64,000 nucleotides of DNA from Rhodobacter sp. NTK016B (GCF_017303295.1 NZ_JAFKOK010000006.1:186001-250000); one strand, 5' to 3'. Positions 1-9,106 are shown, numbered from the stretch's first letter. Program-made: numbers and translations. The notes: generated by a model not told the origin, from the letters alone.

Positions 1-314
1 GGGTGTCGTCGGCGCCGCTGGCGCTGCGCCCGGTGCTGGCGCTGATTGAGGTCATCTCGTACTTCGTGCGCCCGGTCAGCCATTCCATTCGTCTTGCAGG
101 CAACATGATGGCCGGCCATGCCGTGATCAAAGTGTTCGCCGCTTTCGCGCCGCTGATCCTGATCTCGGGGATCGGGGTTGCTGTGACGCCGCTGTCCATC
201 GTCGCCATCACCGCGATGTACGGGCTCGAAATTCTCGTGGCCTTCATTCAGGCCTACGTGTTCACCATCCTGACCTGCGTGTACCTGAAGGACGCGCTGC
301 ATCCGAGCCACTGA
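1..314 (+). CDS. atpB: F0 ATP synthase subunit a, C-terminal part (5' end cut by window)
   Basis: This is the last 103 or so residues of subunit a, the membrane stator that holds the two proton half-channels of the F0 motor. The reading frame is open from the window edge, so the start lies upstream. The family's essential stator arginine is visible in the segment [11 protein letters not shown], followed by two long hydrophobic helices and the usual short polar tail. Subunits c, b' and b follow on the same strand, so this is an F0 operon. No F1 gene follows, which matches the separate F0 and F1 operons of alphaproteobacteria. The identification is secure. Confidence 0.95.
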   Translation, partial: VSSAPLALRPVLALIEVISYFVRPVSHSIRLAGNMMAGHAVIKVFAAFAPLILISGIGVAVTPLSIVAITAMYGLEILVAFIQAYVFTILTCVYLKDALHPSH

Positions 315-379
315 CGGCCCGGCTGACTGGTCCCCGGATATCTCTCTATAGCCAATTCCAACCGTAAGGAGTGACGAAT

Positions 380-616
380 ATGGAAGGCTCGATCGTTCAA
401 ATGGGTGCTTATATCGGCGCTGGCCTGGCCTGCATGGGCATGGGTGGGGCTGCTGTCGGTGTGGGCAACGTTGCCGGCAACTTCCTGTCGGGCGCGCTGC
501 GCAACCCCTCGGCCGCTGCTGGCCAGACCGCGACGCTGTTCATCGGCATCGCCTTCGCCGAAGCGCTGGGGATCTTCTCGTTCCTCGTCGCTCTGCTGCT
601 GATGTTCGCCGTCTGA
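380..616 (+). CDS. atpE: F0 ATP synthase subunit c (proteolipid ring)
   Basis: A 78-residue hairpin protein with two membrane helices joined by the polar [10 protein letters not shown] loop. The ring of these subunits rotates as protons bind Glu61, in FAEALGIF of helix 2. I take the ATG at 380 as the start because AAGGAG lies 8 bases upstream. An in-frame GTG at 371 overlaps that ribosome site and would add three residues not seen in the family. It sits 65 bases after atpB and 78 bases before the b' gene. Length and sequence are typical of Rhodobacterales. Confidence 0.97.
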   Translation: MEGSIVQMGAYIGAGLACMGMGGAAVGVGNVAGNFLSGALRNPSAAAGQTATLFIGIAFAEALGIFSFLVALLLMFAV

Positions 617-694
617 TCCTGACCTTCCCGTGATCCTTACGGCCGGGCGGGTCTGACGACCTGCCCGGCGGATACGGTCAATCAGGAGCATCCG

Positions 695-1276
695 ATGGAA
701 GAAACAGTTCTCGAGCACGGAGCCGAGCAAGCGGCCGAACACGGGGCTGCCGCCGCACATGGTGCCGAGGCGGCGTCGGGTGGCATGCCGCAGCTCGATT
801 TTGCGACATTCCCGAACCAGATCTTCTGGCTCGTGGTTTCGCTGGTCGTGCTTTATTTCATCCTCTCGCGCGTGGCGTTGCCCCGGATCGGTTCGGTTCT
901 GGCCGAGCGGACCGGCACCATCACCAACGATATCGCCGCCGCCGAGACATTCAAACAGCAGGCCGCCGAGGCCGAGGCCGCCTATCACAAGGCCCTCGAC
1001 GACGCGCGCGCTGCGGCAGCCAAGGTGGTCGAGGAATCGCGCGCCGAGATCCAGAAGGAGCTCGACGTGGCCATCGCCAAGGCTGATGCCGAAATCGCCG
1101 CCCGCACCGCGGAATCGGAAGCGCGGATCGCCGAGATCCGGGAAAGCGCCGCCGAAGCCGTGAGCAAAGTGGCCAAGGATACGACGCAGGAAATCCTGAC
1201 CGCCTTTGGCGTTCAGGCCGATGCTGCGGCGGTTCAGTCGGCTGTCGACCAACGTCTGAACGGGGGTGCTGCATGA
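695..1276 (+). CDS. atpF2: F0 ATP synthase subunit b' (peripheral stalk)
   Basis: A 193-residue stalk subunit. An Ala/Glu/His-rich N-terminus of about 35 residues precedes one membrane helix (about 43-60), followed by a long charged alpha-helical coiled coil that reaches up to F1. Photosynthetic and many alphaproteobacterial ATP synthases use a b/b' heterodimer instead of two identical b chains. This first, His/Ala-rich paralogue fits b' (also called AtpX or AtpG). Its stop overlaps the start of the next gene by four bases (ATGA), indicating translational coupling with subunit b and equal synthesis of the two partners. Confidence 0.93.
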   Translation: MEETVLEHGAEQAAEHGAAAAHGAEAASGGMPQLDFATFPNQIFWLVVSLVVLYFILSRVALPRIGSVLAERTGTITNDIAAAETFKQQAAEAEAAYHKALDDARAAAAKVVEESRAEIQKELDVAIAKADAEIAARTAESEARIAEIRESAAEAVSKVAKDTTQEILTAFGVQADAAAVQSAVDQRLNGGAA

Positions 1277-1830
1277 CCCGCTTTCTGACCCTGATCACGG
1301 TCTTTGCCGCGTCGCCGGCACTGGCCGCTACCGGGCCTTTCTTCTCGCTGCGCAACACCAACTTCGTCGTGTTGCTGGCGTTCCTCCTGTTCGTCGGGGT
1401 GCTGTTCTACTTCAAGGTTCCGTCGCTGATTGCGGGCCTTCTGGACAAGCGCGCCGCGACGATCCGCGCCGAGCTCGCCGAAGCGCGCAAGCTGCGGGAA
1501 GAAGCTCAGGAGCTTCGGGCGTCGTTTGAACGCAAAAAGGCTGAGGTCAAGGACCAGGCCGAGCGTATCATCGCGAAGGCCAAGGCCGATGCCGAGCTTG
1601 CGGCCCAGCAGGCTCAGTCGGATCTGGAAGCCACGATCGCGCGTCGCCTTCGTTCGGCTGAAGATCACATCGCCTCGGCCGAGGCGAGCGCGGTGAAAGC
1701 GGTTCGGGATCGTGCCATCACGGTGTCGATCGCAGCCTCGCGCGAGCTGATCGCGGCCAACATGTCGGCGGAAGCAGGCAACAAGCTGATCGAATCCTCG
1801 ATCGCGACGGTCGAACAGCGTCTGCACTGA
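1273..1830 (+). CDS. atpF: F0 ATP synthase subunit b (peripheral stalk)
   Basis: A 185-residue partner of b' in the peripheral stalk. An N-terminal hydrophobic stretch that resembles a signal peptide (residues 1-19) is followed by a membrane helix at about 31-47. The rest is a long Ala/Glu/Lys/Arg heptad-rich helix, which dimerises and contacts subunit delta. The leader-like segment is common in alphaproteobacterial b subunits. It is the last gene of the visible operon: a strong hairpin terminator follows 20 bases after the stop, and the next gene is convergent. Confidence 0.95.
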   Translation: MTRFLTLITVFAASPALAATGPFFSLRNTNFVVLLAFLLFVGVLFYFKVPSLIAGLLDKRAATIRAELAEARKLREEAQELRASFERKKAEVKDQAERIIAKAKADAELAAQQAQSDLEATIARRLRSAEDHIASAEASAVKAVRDRAITVSIAASRELIAANMSAEAGNKLIESSIATVEQRLH

Positions 1831-1850
1831 CGTTGATCGCCATCGCCCGA

Positions 1851-1880
1851 AAGGCCCCGCGAAAGCGGGGCCTTTTCGTT
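1851..1880 (+). terminator. Rho-independent terminator after the F0 operon
   Basis: A perfect ten-base stem, AAGGCCCCGC / GCGGGGCCTT, with a GAAA loop spans 1851-1874 and is followed by TTCGTTT. It ends the atpB-atpF transcript. On the other strand the AAGG side gives a shorter T run, so it may also stop the convergent FAD oxidoreductase gene. Confidence 0.85.
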
Positions 1881-1890
1881 TGGGCGGCGC

Positions 1891-2937
1891 TCAGCGGCGT
1901 TTGAGGTTGTCCTTGACCCTGAAACCATCGGGCACCGTATCGGCGCCATCAAGCAACAGGTCGGCGGCCAGTTCGGCCAGTTTCGGGGCCATGCCGAAAC
2001 CGATCTTGAACCCGCCATTCAACACGAAATGCCCATCACGGCCCGGCCATGCCCCCAGCATCGGCGCGCGCGACGGGCTGCGCGGACGCACGCCTGCCCA
2101 ACGCTCGATCACCGGGGCCTGCGCCAGATCGGGGGACAGCGCGCGAACCCGGGCGATGATGTCCTCAAGCTGGCTATCGACGCTGTCGGGTGTTTCGAAA
2201 TCGCGCTCGCTGGTCGATCCGATCGCCACCGTGCCATCGGCATGCGGCACGACATGCAGGCTGTCGGCGAAAAGTTGCGGCGCATCGCGGAAATCGGCCT
2301 GCAACAGCGCGGCCTGCCCCTTCACGCCCGTGCCCATCGGCTGCCCCAGATCGGCCCCCAACGCAGCCAGCCCTGCGGCGCCGGTGGCCCAGAGCACGAT
2401 ACCATCGGGCGCATCCTTGCCAAATTCGACGGCAACGCCCTTGGTGGCAAGCGCCGCCACCAGCGCCTCGGCCGCGCCGCGTGGGCGCATCCGGGCGCTC
2501 AGCGTGTCGTGGATCACCAGCCCGGTGGGCGAGGGCAAGCGCATCCCGTTGACGCTGCCCTCAGGGACCACACGCCAGTCGGCCCGCCCCTGCCACAGGT
2601 CGCGCGCGTTCTCGCCCCGCTCTCGCGCCCGCGTGACGGCGGCTTCGTCAGCCAGCGGTTGGACCCGTCCGGTCCGCGCATATCCCGGATCGCGGCCTCC
2701 TGCGTCCGCCACGTCGCGCCAGAACGCCTCGGCCATGATCAGGCTGTCGAACTGAAAGGCCTTCTTGGTGTTCCAGTTCTCGGGCACATGCGGCGCCAGC
2801 GCGCCGACGATCCCGCCGGACGAGCCCGCACCCACGCGCCGCGCCTCGATCACCCGGACCGAAGCGCCGCGCCGCGCCATTGCCCAAGCGGCGCTCAGAC
2901 CGAGGATTCCGGCACCCATGACGGTGATTTGTGGCAT
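1891..2937 (-). CDS. FAD-dependent oxidoreductase, probable stand-alone MnmC oxidase domain
   Basis: A 348-residue DAO-superfamily flavoprotein. The N-terminal dinucleotide-binding motif GAGILG is at residues 8-13, the ribose-binding acidic residue follows in RVIEARR, and a typical C-terminal half contains GGFKIGFG. MnmD, the methyltransferase half of MnmC, starts 54 bases away on the other strand. The most economical reading is therefore that this is the oxidase half. That enzyme removes the carboxymethyl group from cmnm5(s2)U34 of tRNA so that MnmD can methylate the product. A glycine oxidase or other amino-acid oxidase cannot be excluded from sequence alone. Confidence 0.65.
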   Translation of the reverse strand: MPQITVMGAGILGLSAAWAMARRGASVRVIEARRVGAGSSGGIVGALAPHVPENWNTKKAFQFDSLIMAEAFWRDVADAGGRDPGYARTGRVQPLADEAAVTRARERGENARDLWQGRADWRVVPEGSVNGMRLPSPTGLVIHDTLSARMRPRGAAEALVAALATKGVAVEFGKDAPDGIVLWATGAAGLAALGADLGQPMGTGVKGQAALLQADFRDAPQLFADSLHVVPHADGTVAIGSTSERDFETPDSVDSQLEDIIARVRALSPDLAQAPVIERWAGVRPRSPSRAPMLGAWPGRDGHFVLNGGFKIGFGMAPKLAELAADLLLDGADTVPDGFRVKDNLKRR

Positions 2938-2991
2938 TGCGTTTCCCCTTCAGGCGCGTAAAGGTCGCCCGTCCTAATCCTTCACACGCGT

Positions 2992-3663
2992 ATGACCCAT
3001 CCCGATCTGTCCCGGCCCGATCTGTCCTGGCTCGACGGCGATACGCCGGTTGCCACCGCGTTCGACGATCCCTACTTCACCGGCGGGCTCGAGGAAACGC
3101 GTCATGTCTTCCTGCAGGGCAACGATCTGCCCGCGCGGCTGAGGGACGGCTTTCGCGTGGCCGAGCTGGGCTTTGGCACCGGGCTGAACCTGCTGGCGCT
3201 GGCGCAGATCTGGGACGGGCCCGGAACCGTGCATTTCACCTCGTTCGAAGCCTTCCCGATGGCCCCCGCCGATATGGCCCGCGCGCTGAAACCCTTCGCG
3301 CAGCCGATGGCCGAGGCGCTGGTCGCGGGCTGGGCGGCGTCTGAGGGGCCCGTGCGGCGTTTCAGACTGGGGCAGGTGGACGCCGAGATCCGCATCGGCG
3401 ACGCGCGCATCGTGTTGCCCGGCTGGACCGACAGGGCGGATGCGTGGTTCCTTGACGGTTTCGCCCCGGCCCGCAATCCCGAGCTATGGGACGAGGGGCT
3501 GTTGGCCGAGGTCGCGAACCACACCCGCCCCGGCGGCACATTTGCCACCTATACCGCCGCAGGCCATGTCCGCCGCGCGTTGGAACAGGCGGGCTTTGTC
3601 GTCAGCCGCGTGCCGGGCTTCGGGCGCAAGAAACACATGAGCATCGGCAGGATCCCGGCATGA
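2992..3663 (+). CDS. mnmD: tRNA (5-methylaminomethyl-2-thiouridine) methyltransferase MnmD
   Basis: A 223-residue class I SAM-dependent methyltransferase with the hallmark motif AELGFGTGLNLLALA near residues 57-71. It also carries the conserved acidic FLDGFAPARNPELW segment of the MnmC N-terminal domain. It makes the last methylation of mnm5(s2)U at the wobble position of tRNAs. In enterobacteria this domain is fused to the FAD oxidase; here it is a separate protein lying back-to-back with the probable oxidase. Its stop codon overlaps the start of the EamA permease (ATGA), so the two are probably cotranscribed, although their functions look unrelated. Confidence 0.88.
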   Translation: MTHPDLSRPDLSWLDGDTPVATAFDDPYFTGGLEETRHVFLQGNDLPARLRDGFRVAELGFGTGLNLLALAQIWDGPGTVHFTSFEAFPMAPADMARALKPFAQPMAEALVAGWAASEGPVRRFRLGQVDAEIRIGDARIVLPGWTDRADAWFLDGFAPARNPELWDEGLLAEVANHTRPGGTFATYTAAGHVRRALEQAGFVVSRVPGFGRKKHMSIGRIPA

Positions 3664-4538
3664 GCGCCAAGCAGAACACCACGCTGGGCATCTGGCTGAT
3701 GGTCGCGGTGACCTTCATCTTCGCGGTGCAGGACGGCATCTCGCGCTATCTGGCCGACGAATACAACGTCTTCATGATCGTGATGATCCGCTACTGGTTT
3801 TTCGCGCTGTTCGTGGTGACGCTGGCCAGCCGCATGGCAGGCGGGGTCCGCAACGCCGCGCGGTCCGGCGTGACCAAGACGCAGATGTTCCGCGCTGCTT
3901 TGCTGGCGCTGGAAATCTACGTCGCGATCATTTCCTTTGTCGTGCTGGGGCTGGTCGAGGCGCATGCCGTCTTCGCGACCTATCCGCTGCTGATTGCCGC
4001 TTTGTCCGGGCCGGTTCTGGGCGAAAAGGTCGGTTGGCGGCGCTGGGTGGCGATCGGCATCGGCTTTACCGGGGTTCTGGTGATCCTCGAGCCCGGGATC
4101 GGCGTGTTCCGGCCCGAGGCGCTGATCCCGCTTCTCGCCGCGCTGATGTTTGCGCTGTACGGGTTGATCACCCGCTATGTTGCGCGCTTCGATTCCGCCG
4201 CTGTCAGCTTTTTCTGGACCGGGGTGATCGGCGCGGCGGTAACGACCGCCGTGGGTGTCTGGTACTGGGAGCCGATGAGCGCCCCGCACTGGATCTGGAT
4301 GGGTGCGCTGTGCCTGACCTCGGCCAGCAGTCATTTCCTGCTGATCCGCGCCTATGAGGTCGCCGAGGCCAGCGCGATCCAGCCCTTCGCCTATCTGCAG
4401 CTTGTTTTCGCGGCGACGATCGGCCTGACCGTGTTTGGCGAGACCTTGCGCCCCAATGTCGCCGTGGGCGCGGCTATCGTCGTCTGCGCGGGTCTGTTCA
4501 CGCTATGGCGCGCGCGGGTGGCCGAAGTCCGCGACTGA
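3660..4538 (+). CDS. EamA/DMT-family permease
   Basis: A 292-residue membrane protein with about ten hydrophobic helices in two homologous halves, the drug/metabolite transporter architecture. Each half ends in a helix with a GE or GET motif (GPVLGEKVGW and TVFGETLRP), typical of EamA repeats. The start is the ATG at 3660, which overlaps the mnmD stop; a longer in-frame extension upstream only reads through mnmD. The substrate cannot be told; relatives export amino acids or metabolites or import guanidinium-type compounds. A strong terminator follows 22 bases after the stop. Confidence 0.85.
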   Translation: MSAKQNTTLGIWLMVAVTFIFAVQDGISRYLADEYNVFMIVMIRYWFFALFVVTLASRMAGGVRNAARSGVTKTQMFRAALLALEIYVAIISFVVLGLVEAHAVFATYPLLIAALSGPVLGEKVGWRRWVAIGIGFTGVLVILEPGIGVFRPEALIPLLAALMFALYGLITRYVARFDSAAVSFFWTGVIGAAVTTAVGVWYWEPMSAPHWIWMGALCLTSASSHFLLIRAYEVAEASAIQPFAYLQLVFAATIGLTVFGETLRPNVAVGAAIVVCAGLFTLWRARVAEVRD

Positions 4539-4560
4539 CCCCGTTCCCGACTGCACAACG

Positions 4561-4596
4561 CAAAAGGGGTGCTCTGCAGCACCCCTTTTGTTGTCT
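4561..4596 (+). terminator. Bidirectional Rho-independent terminator
   Basis: A perfect 13-base stem, CAAAAGGGGTGCT / AGCACCCCTTTTG, with loop CTGC lies at 4561-4590. T-rich sequence follows on the plus strand and an A-rich arm precedes it. It lies between convergent genes (EamA permease and the small secreted protein), so it probably serves both. Confidence 0.88.
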
Positions 4597-4614
4597 GTCC
4601 GGATTGTCGCCGTC

Positions 4615-4920
4615 TCAGCCGCACATCTGTTCGGCGCGGGCACCGAAAGCGCGGTAGCGGGTCCAGAATTCGTTGTCGCGGGCGCTCGGCGACATGCGCA
4701 CGTCCTGCGCTTCGTCGGGATTGGCGAAGAACCGCGCGGCACGGCGTTGTTCGCTGCGCGTCAGCGTGTCGTCTGCGGCGGCCTCGATGCAGCGGCAAAG
4801 CTGGCGCGAGGCACCGGGACGGTCCGAACGGTTGCAGGCGGATTCGATGGGTCCGGCGAAAGCAAGCGACGGAGCCATCGTCGCGAATACGAGCACGGAC
4901 GCAGTGATAAGATGTTTCAT
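4615..4920 (-). CDS. Small secreted four-cysteine protein of unknown function
   Basis: A 101-residue protein whose first 22 residues form a clean signal peptide (MKHLITASVLVFA..., cleavage after AFA). The mature part is acidic to neutral and has four cysteines, one near the start (ACNRS), a CxC pair (LCRC) and one at the C-terminal end (QMCG). Two periplasmic disulfides are therefore likely. The start at 4920 is chosen because the signal peptide begins there; a frame extension upstream has no leader character. I recognise it only as a conserved small protein of Rhodobacterales. Its function is unknown. Confidence 0.75.
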   Translation of the reverse strand: MKHLITASVLVFATMAPSLAFAGPIESACNRSDRPGASRQLCRCIEAAADDTLTRSEQRRAARFFANPDEAQDVRMSPSARDNEFWTRYRAFGARAEQMCG

Positions 4921-5172
4921 TCTTGCCTCTGTCCAGGAAGGTGCGACCTTTCGCGGCCGTCTTAACAATGGTTTATAACCCGTTCGTAATCATAGCAAAA
5001 AGATGTCGTTCCGCCAACCGCTACGCATGGTGTCGGCGGGCCTGCCCGGCCCAAGATGCACGCATCATGACACAGCCGTGATCGCCCTGTGAAGTCACAT
5101 CTCGGCGCGTCGGCGGATTGCGTGCGAATCGCCCGACCGCTATCGTCGCGCCCGGGTGGAGGAGACAGCAGC

Positions 5173-6756
5173 ATGGCGGATTGGGACTATATCATCGTCG
5201 GAGCGGGCAGCGCCGGCTCGCTTCTGGCCAATCGTCTGAGCCGGAAGCACCGGGTGCTGCTGCTCGAAGCGGGCGGGTCGGACAATTACATCTGGACGCA
5301 TATCCCGGTCGGCTATCTCTATTGCATCGACAACCCGCGCGCCGACTGGCAGCTGAGAACGGCGCCCGAGCCCGGGCTGAACGGCCGCTCGCTGCTCTAT
5401 CCGCGCGGCAAGATGCTGGGCGGGTGTTCGTCGATCAACGGCATGCTGTATCTGCGCGGGCAGGCGGCGGATTACGATCAGTGGCGGCAGATGGGCAATA
5501 CCGGCTGGGGCTGGGACGACGTATTGCCGCTGTTCAAACAGCACGAAGACTACGCCGCCGGCGAACCCGGCGAGATGCATGGTACCGGCGGCGAATGGCG
5601 GGTCGAAAATCAGCGCCTGCGCTGGCAGGTTCTCGATGACTGGGCCCGTGCAGCGCAGGAAACCGGCATTCCCGACACCCCGGATTTCAACACCGGCGAC
5701 AACGAGGGCGTGGCCTATTTCAAGGTCAATCAGCGCGCGGGTTGGCGCTGGAACACGTCCAAGGCCTTCCTGCGCCCCGCGCGCCGGTCGGGCAATCTGG
5801 AGATCCACACCCAGGCCCAGGCGACTGGCCTGATCATCGAGGACGGCACCTGCACAGGCGTGCGCTACCTGCGCGACGGCCATCCCGCCGAGGCCCGCGC
5901 GGCGGCCGAGGTGATCCTGTCCGCGGGATCGGTCGGGTCGACCCAGTTGCTGCAACTGGCCGGGATCGGCCCGGCGGGGCGGCTGAAGGATCTGGGCATC
6001 GTCCCGCGGCACGATTGCGACGCGGGCGAGAATCTGCAGGACCATCTGCAATTGCGGCTGTGTTTCAAGATCACCGGCGGCAAGTCGCTGAACACGATGG
6101 CCAATTCGCTGGTCGGCAAGGCGCTGATCGGCGCCGAATACGCGCTGTTCCGGCGCGGGCCGATGTCGATGGCCCCGTCGCAGCTGGGGGCCTTCGCGCG
6201 GTCCTCGGAGGATGTCGAGCGCGCGGATCTGGAATACCATGTGCAGCCGCTAAGCCTCGATGCGTTCGGCCAGCCGCCGCACCGTTTTCCGGCGATCACC
6301 GCGTCGGTCTGCCATCTGCGGCCCGAAAGCCGGGGGTCGATCCGCATCCACAGCGCCGACCCGCGCGAAGCCCCCGTCATCGCGCCCAATTACCTGACCG
6401 CCGAGAGCGACAAACACGTCGCCGCCAACGCGATCCGGCTGACGCGGCGGATCATGCAGGCGCCGTCGATGGCGAAGTACCGGCCCGAGGAATTCAAACC
6501 GGGCCCGGACGCGCAGACCGAAGACGAACTCATTCGCGCGGCGGGCGATATCGGCACGACGATCTTCCACCCGGTCGGCACCTGCCGCATGGGCACCGAT
6601 CCGCGCGCGGTGGTGGGGCCCGATCTGCGGGTCAACGGAGTGCGGGGGTTGCGGGTGGCGGATGCCTCGATCATGCCGGTCATTACCTCGGGCAACACCA
6701 ATTCCCCCACCATCATGATCGCCGAGAAAGCGGCGTCGATGATTCTGGGCGGTTAG
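5173..6756 (+). CDS. GMC-family FAD oxidoreductase (choline/alcohol dehydrogenase-like)
   Basis: A 527-residue glucose-methanol-choline flavoenzyme. The FAD motif GAGSAG is at residues 10-15. GMC signature 1 (around KMLGGCSSINGM) lies near residue 80, signature 2 around SAGSVGSTQLLQLAGIG, and the C-terminal active site HPVGTCRMG places the catalytic base at His466. Such enzymes oxidise primary alcohols such as choline, or polyethylene glycols. Without betaine-aldehyde dehydrogenase or a transporter nearby, the substrate is open. The start at 5173 has GGAGG about 10 bases upstream; the longer open frame from 5089 lacks family similarity. Confidence 0.9.
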   Translation: MADWDYIIVGAGSAGSLLANRLSRKHRVLLLEAGGSDNYIWTHIPVGYLYCIDNPRADWQLRTAPEPGLNGRSLLYPRGKMLGGCSSINGMLYLRGQAADYDQWRQMGNTGWGWDDVLPLFKQHEDYAAGEPGEMHGTGGEWRVENQRLRWQVLDDWARAAQETGIPDTPDFNTGDNEGVAYFKVNQRAGWRWNTSKAFLRPARRSGNLEIHTQAQATGLIIEDGTCTGVRYLRDGHPAEARAAAEVILSAGSVGSTQLLQLAGIGPAGRLKDLGIVPRHDCDAGENLQDHLQLRLCFKITGGKSLNTMANSLVGKALIGAEYALFRRGPMSMAPSQLGAFARSSEDVERADLEYHVQPLSLDAFGQPPHRFPAITASVCHLRPESRGSIRIHSADPREAPVIAPNYLTAESDKHVAANAIRLTRRIMQAPSMAKYRPEEFKPGPDAQTEDELIRAAGDIGTTIFHPVGTCRMGTDPRAVVGPDLRVNGVRGLRVADASIMPVITSGNTNSPTIMIAEKAASMILGG

Positions 6757-6762
6757 CGGGCA

Positions 6763-6823
6763 GGGGGCTTTGCCCCCTCGGCCTTGCGGCCTCACCCCCA
6801 GGATATTTGTGGATCAAAGATGC
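6763..6823 (+). repeat. Dispersed intergenic repeat, copy 1
   Basis: Just after the GMC oxidoreductase stop come a GC hairpin (GGGGGC TTT GCCCCC), a C-run, then GGATATTTGTGGATCAAAGATG-type sequence. The same module occurs at 12914, 37520, 37613, 58133 and 62815. The GC-hairpin end faces the preceding stop codon, so the element is read as the 3' end of the transcript. Confidence 0.75.
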
Positions 6824-6827
6824 GCGC

Positions 6828-7514
6828 TTAGCGGAACCAAGCCAGCGGGTCGGGGCCGATGACGACCGGATGCAGGGCGATCAGCGCAGCCCAGACGAGA
6901 ATCGCGATAAGGGCGGGTGCGATACGGGGAGGGCCCGGGCGCCAGCGTCGGGTGACCAGCGCCGAGAGCGGGACAAGCGAGGTGTTGCGTGCAAGATCGG
7001 CCCAGCCGGGCAGGGCGCGGCGCTTGCGGCGGTCGATTGCCAGTATCCCCACCAGCGCGAAGAGGCCGAGCGGAACGAAGAGCGCGAGATGCGCCAGATC
7101 GCCATTGGCGACCACATGCGCGAAGGCCCAGAGCGCCAGCGCCAACAGCACGGGATGGCGCGACAGCCCGGCGATGCCGGGGCGCGCCGGGTCGAAAGGG
7201 GCGGCGCGTGAGCCGAAGCTGAGCGGATTGGTTCCCGCCGCCGCATAGGCGACCAGCAGGCAGGCCGCGAGCATCAGCGCCAGGGCCAGCGCGGCCTGCC
7301 AAGGGGCCGGATCCCACAGCGGGACATAGGGCGCGCGCCCGGCAGCGGCGATGAGCCAGGCCAGAAGCGCGAGCGACAACGCGGAATAGGCCAGCGTGAA
7401 GCCGCGCGGACCGAGGACGCGGACCAGCCCGGCCTTCAGCCCCGGTCGCACGGCGAGCGCGTGCGAGATCAGGAAACAGCCCATCGCCAGCGCGAATTCG
7501 GCCCATCCGGTCAT
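6828..7514 (-). CDS. NnrU-family membrane protein
   Basis: A 228-residue membrane protein with six or so helices and the NnrU-like segment GLSRHPVLLALALWAFAH followed by NGDLAHLALF. The family is named from nitric oxide reductase clusters and is distantly related to isoprenylcysteine methyltransferases; its biochemical role is unproven. The start at 7514 (MTGWAEF) is the first with a hydrophobic N-terminus; a very long open frame upstream is a GC-driven shadow of tag. No denitrification gene lies nearby. A second family member is encoded at 58416-58970. Confidence 0.8.
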   Translation of the reverse strand: MTGWAEFALAMGCFLISHALAVRPGLKAGLVRVLGPRGFTLAYSALSLALLAWLIAAAGRAPYVPLWDPAPWQAALALALMLAACLLVAYAAAGTNPLSFGSRAAPFDPARPGIAGLSRHPVLLALALWAFAHVVANGDLAHLALFVPLGLFALVGILAIDRRKRRALPGWADLARNTSLVPLSALVTRRWRPGPPRIAPALIAILVWAALIALHPVVIGPDPLAWFR

Positions 7515-7619
7515 CGTGTCTTCCTGTCGTTTCCTGCCCGGTGGCGCATTGACGCCAGCCGGGTTTCGCCGACAATGCCCGGCAAAGGATGCCGCAACAA
7601 CGGCGAAAGGAACACAGAG

Positions 7620-8219
7620 ATGCAAACCGCGCCCGGCCCCGATGGGCGGCCCCGCTGTGGCTGGTGTCTGGCGACGCCGGAATACGTGGTCTATCACGAC
7701 GAGGATTGGGGTTATCCGGTCACGGGCGACCGGGAGTTGTTCGAAAAGCTGACGCTCGAAGCGTTTCAGTCGGGGCTGAGTTGGCGCACCATCTTGGAAA
7801 AGCGCGATAATTTTCGTGCGGCCTTCGCGGGGTTCGACCCGGTGCAGGTGGCGGGTTTTACCGAGGACGACGTGGCGCGGCTTCTGGCCGACCGGGGGAT
7901 CGTGCGTCACCGGGGCAAGATCATGGCGACCATCACCAATGCCCGTGCGCTTCTGGCGATGCAGGCGGCGGGAGAAAGCCTGTCGGCGCTGATCTGGTCC
8001 TATGAGCCCGAAAGCCCGCCCGTCTATGGCGACACGACCTCGCCGCAATCGGTTGCGCTGTCGAAGGATCTGAAGAAGCGCGGCTGGGCGTTTGTCGGCC
8101 CGACCACGGTCTATGCCTTCATGCAGGCGATGGGGCTGATCAACGATCACCACCCCGATTGCACGCATCACGCCAAGGCCGAGGCTGCGCGCGCCGCCTT
8201 CGAAAGGCCCGGGGCTTGA
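7620..8219 (+). CDS. tag: DNA-3-methyladenine glycosylase I
   Basis: A 199-residue base-excision repair enzyme that removes 3-methyladenine from alkylated DNA. The family's zinc ligands are present: CGWC at the N-terminus (Cys13) and the HHPDC motif near the C-terminus. YHDEDWG and the conserved glutamate in LTLEAFQSGLSWRTIL are also in place. The start is the ATG at 7620 after ACACAGAG; the frame is open further upstream but without similarity. Its TGA overlaps the TTG start of the CPBP protease gene, so the two are coupled. Confidence 0.93.
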   Translation: MQTAPGPDGRPRCGWCLATPEYVVYHDEDWGYPVTGDRELFEKLTLEAFQSGLSWRTILEKRDNFRAAFAGFDPVQVAGFTEDDVARLLADRGIVRHRGKIMATITNARALLAMQAAGESLSALIWSYEPESPPVYGDTTSPQSVALSKDLKKRGWAFVGPTTVYAFMQAMGLINDHHPDCTHHAKAEAARAAFERPGA

Positions 8220-9106
8220 TTCCTCCGACCTATGAACCGCTCGTGGCCCCGGCCCGCCCGCGCCGTCAGTTCTGGCGCACGATCGTGGGGCTGTGCCTTG
8301 TCGGTGGGGTGTATTTCCTGTGGATGGTGCTGACTGGGGTGGCGATCTGGCTGGTGCAGGGGCTGGCCGGGTTCGAACAAAGCCTGCAGCGCATCTCGAC
8401 CGGGGCCGATCCGTGGTCGCTGATCCTGTTGTTGTCGACCTTTCTCGGCGGCTGGCTGGGCGTGTGGATCACAGTGCATCTGCTGCATGGGCGGCGGTTG
8501 CGCAGCCTTCTGGGCCGCGCGCCGGTCGTGCTGCGGGATTTCACGCTGGGGGTGGCGGCAATGGTTCTGGTGGGCGGCGGGCTGACGCTGGCGGCCTCGC
8601 CGCTGTTGCCGCCGCTGGCGCTGACGCCCGATCCGGCGCAGTGGCTGGCCTTCCTGCCGCTGGCACTGCTGGGGATCCTGATCCAGACCGGCGCCGAAGA
8701 GCTTGTGTTTCGCGGCTATCTGCAGAGCCAGCTTGCCGCGCGTTTCGCCGCGCCGCTGGTCTACATGACCGTGCCCGCCCTGCTGTTCGGCTTTGCGCAT
8801 TTCGACGCTGCGGCGCTGGGGGATACCGTGTGGTACGTGTTCGCCGCGACGGCGCTGTTCGGGCTGATCGCATCGGATCTGACGCAGCGCAGCGGGGCGC
8901 TGGGACTGGCCTGGGGTCTGCATTTCGCCAATAACGTGATCGCCATCCTGATCGTCAGCGTGATGGGTGGTCTGGGCGGGCTGGCATTGCTGCGCGCACC
9001 CGAAGGCGCCTTGCCCGAAGCGGTGCTGCGGCCGATCCTGCTGGCCGATATGGGGCTGATGATCGCCGTCTGGGTGGCCTGTCGGCTGTGGATCCGGCGT
9101 CGGTGA
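8216..9106 (+). CDS. CPBP-family intramembrane metalloprotease
   Basis: A 296-residue polytopic membrane protein. The CPBP (Abi/CAAX) motifs are visible: Glu161-Glu162 in AEELVFRGYLQ, the FGFAHFD motif, and HFANN further on, which together form the intramembrane metal site. Members process prenylated or bacteriocin-related proteins or have unknown substrates. I place the start at TTG 8216, which overlaps the tag stop (TTGA). No later ATG or GTG precedes the first membrane helix without cutting into it. The start is the least certain part of the call. Confidence 0.82.
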   Translation: MIPPTYEPLVAPARPRRQFWRTIVGLCLVGGVYFLWMVLTGVAIWLVQGLAGFEQSLQRISTGADPWSLILLLSTFLGGWLGVWITVHLLHGRRLRSLLGRAPVVLRDFTLGVAAMVLVGGGLTLAASPLLPPLALTPDPAQWLAFLPLALLGILIQTGAEELVFRGYLQSQLAARFAAPLVYMTVPALLFGFAHFDAAALGDTVWYVFAATALFGLIASDLTQRSGALGLAWGLHFANNVIAILIVSVMGGLGGLALLRAPEGALPEAVLRPILLADMGLMIAVWVACRLWIRRR

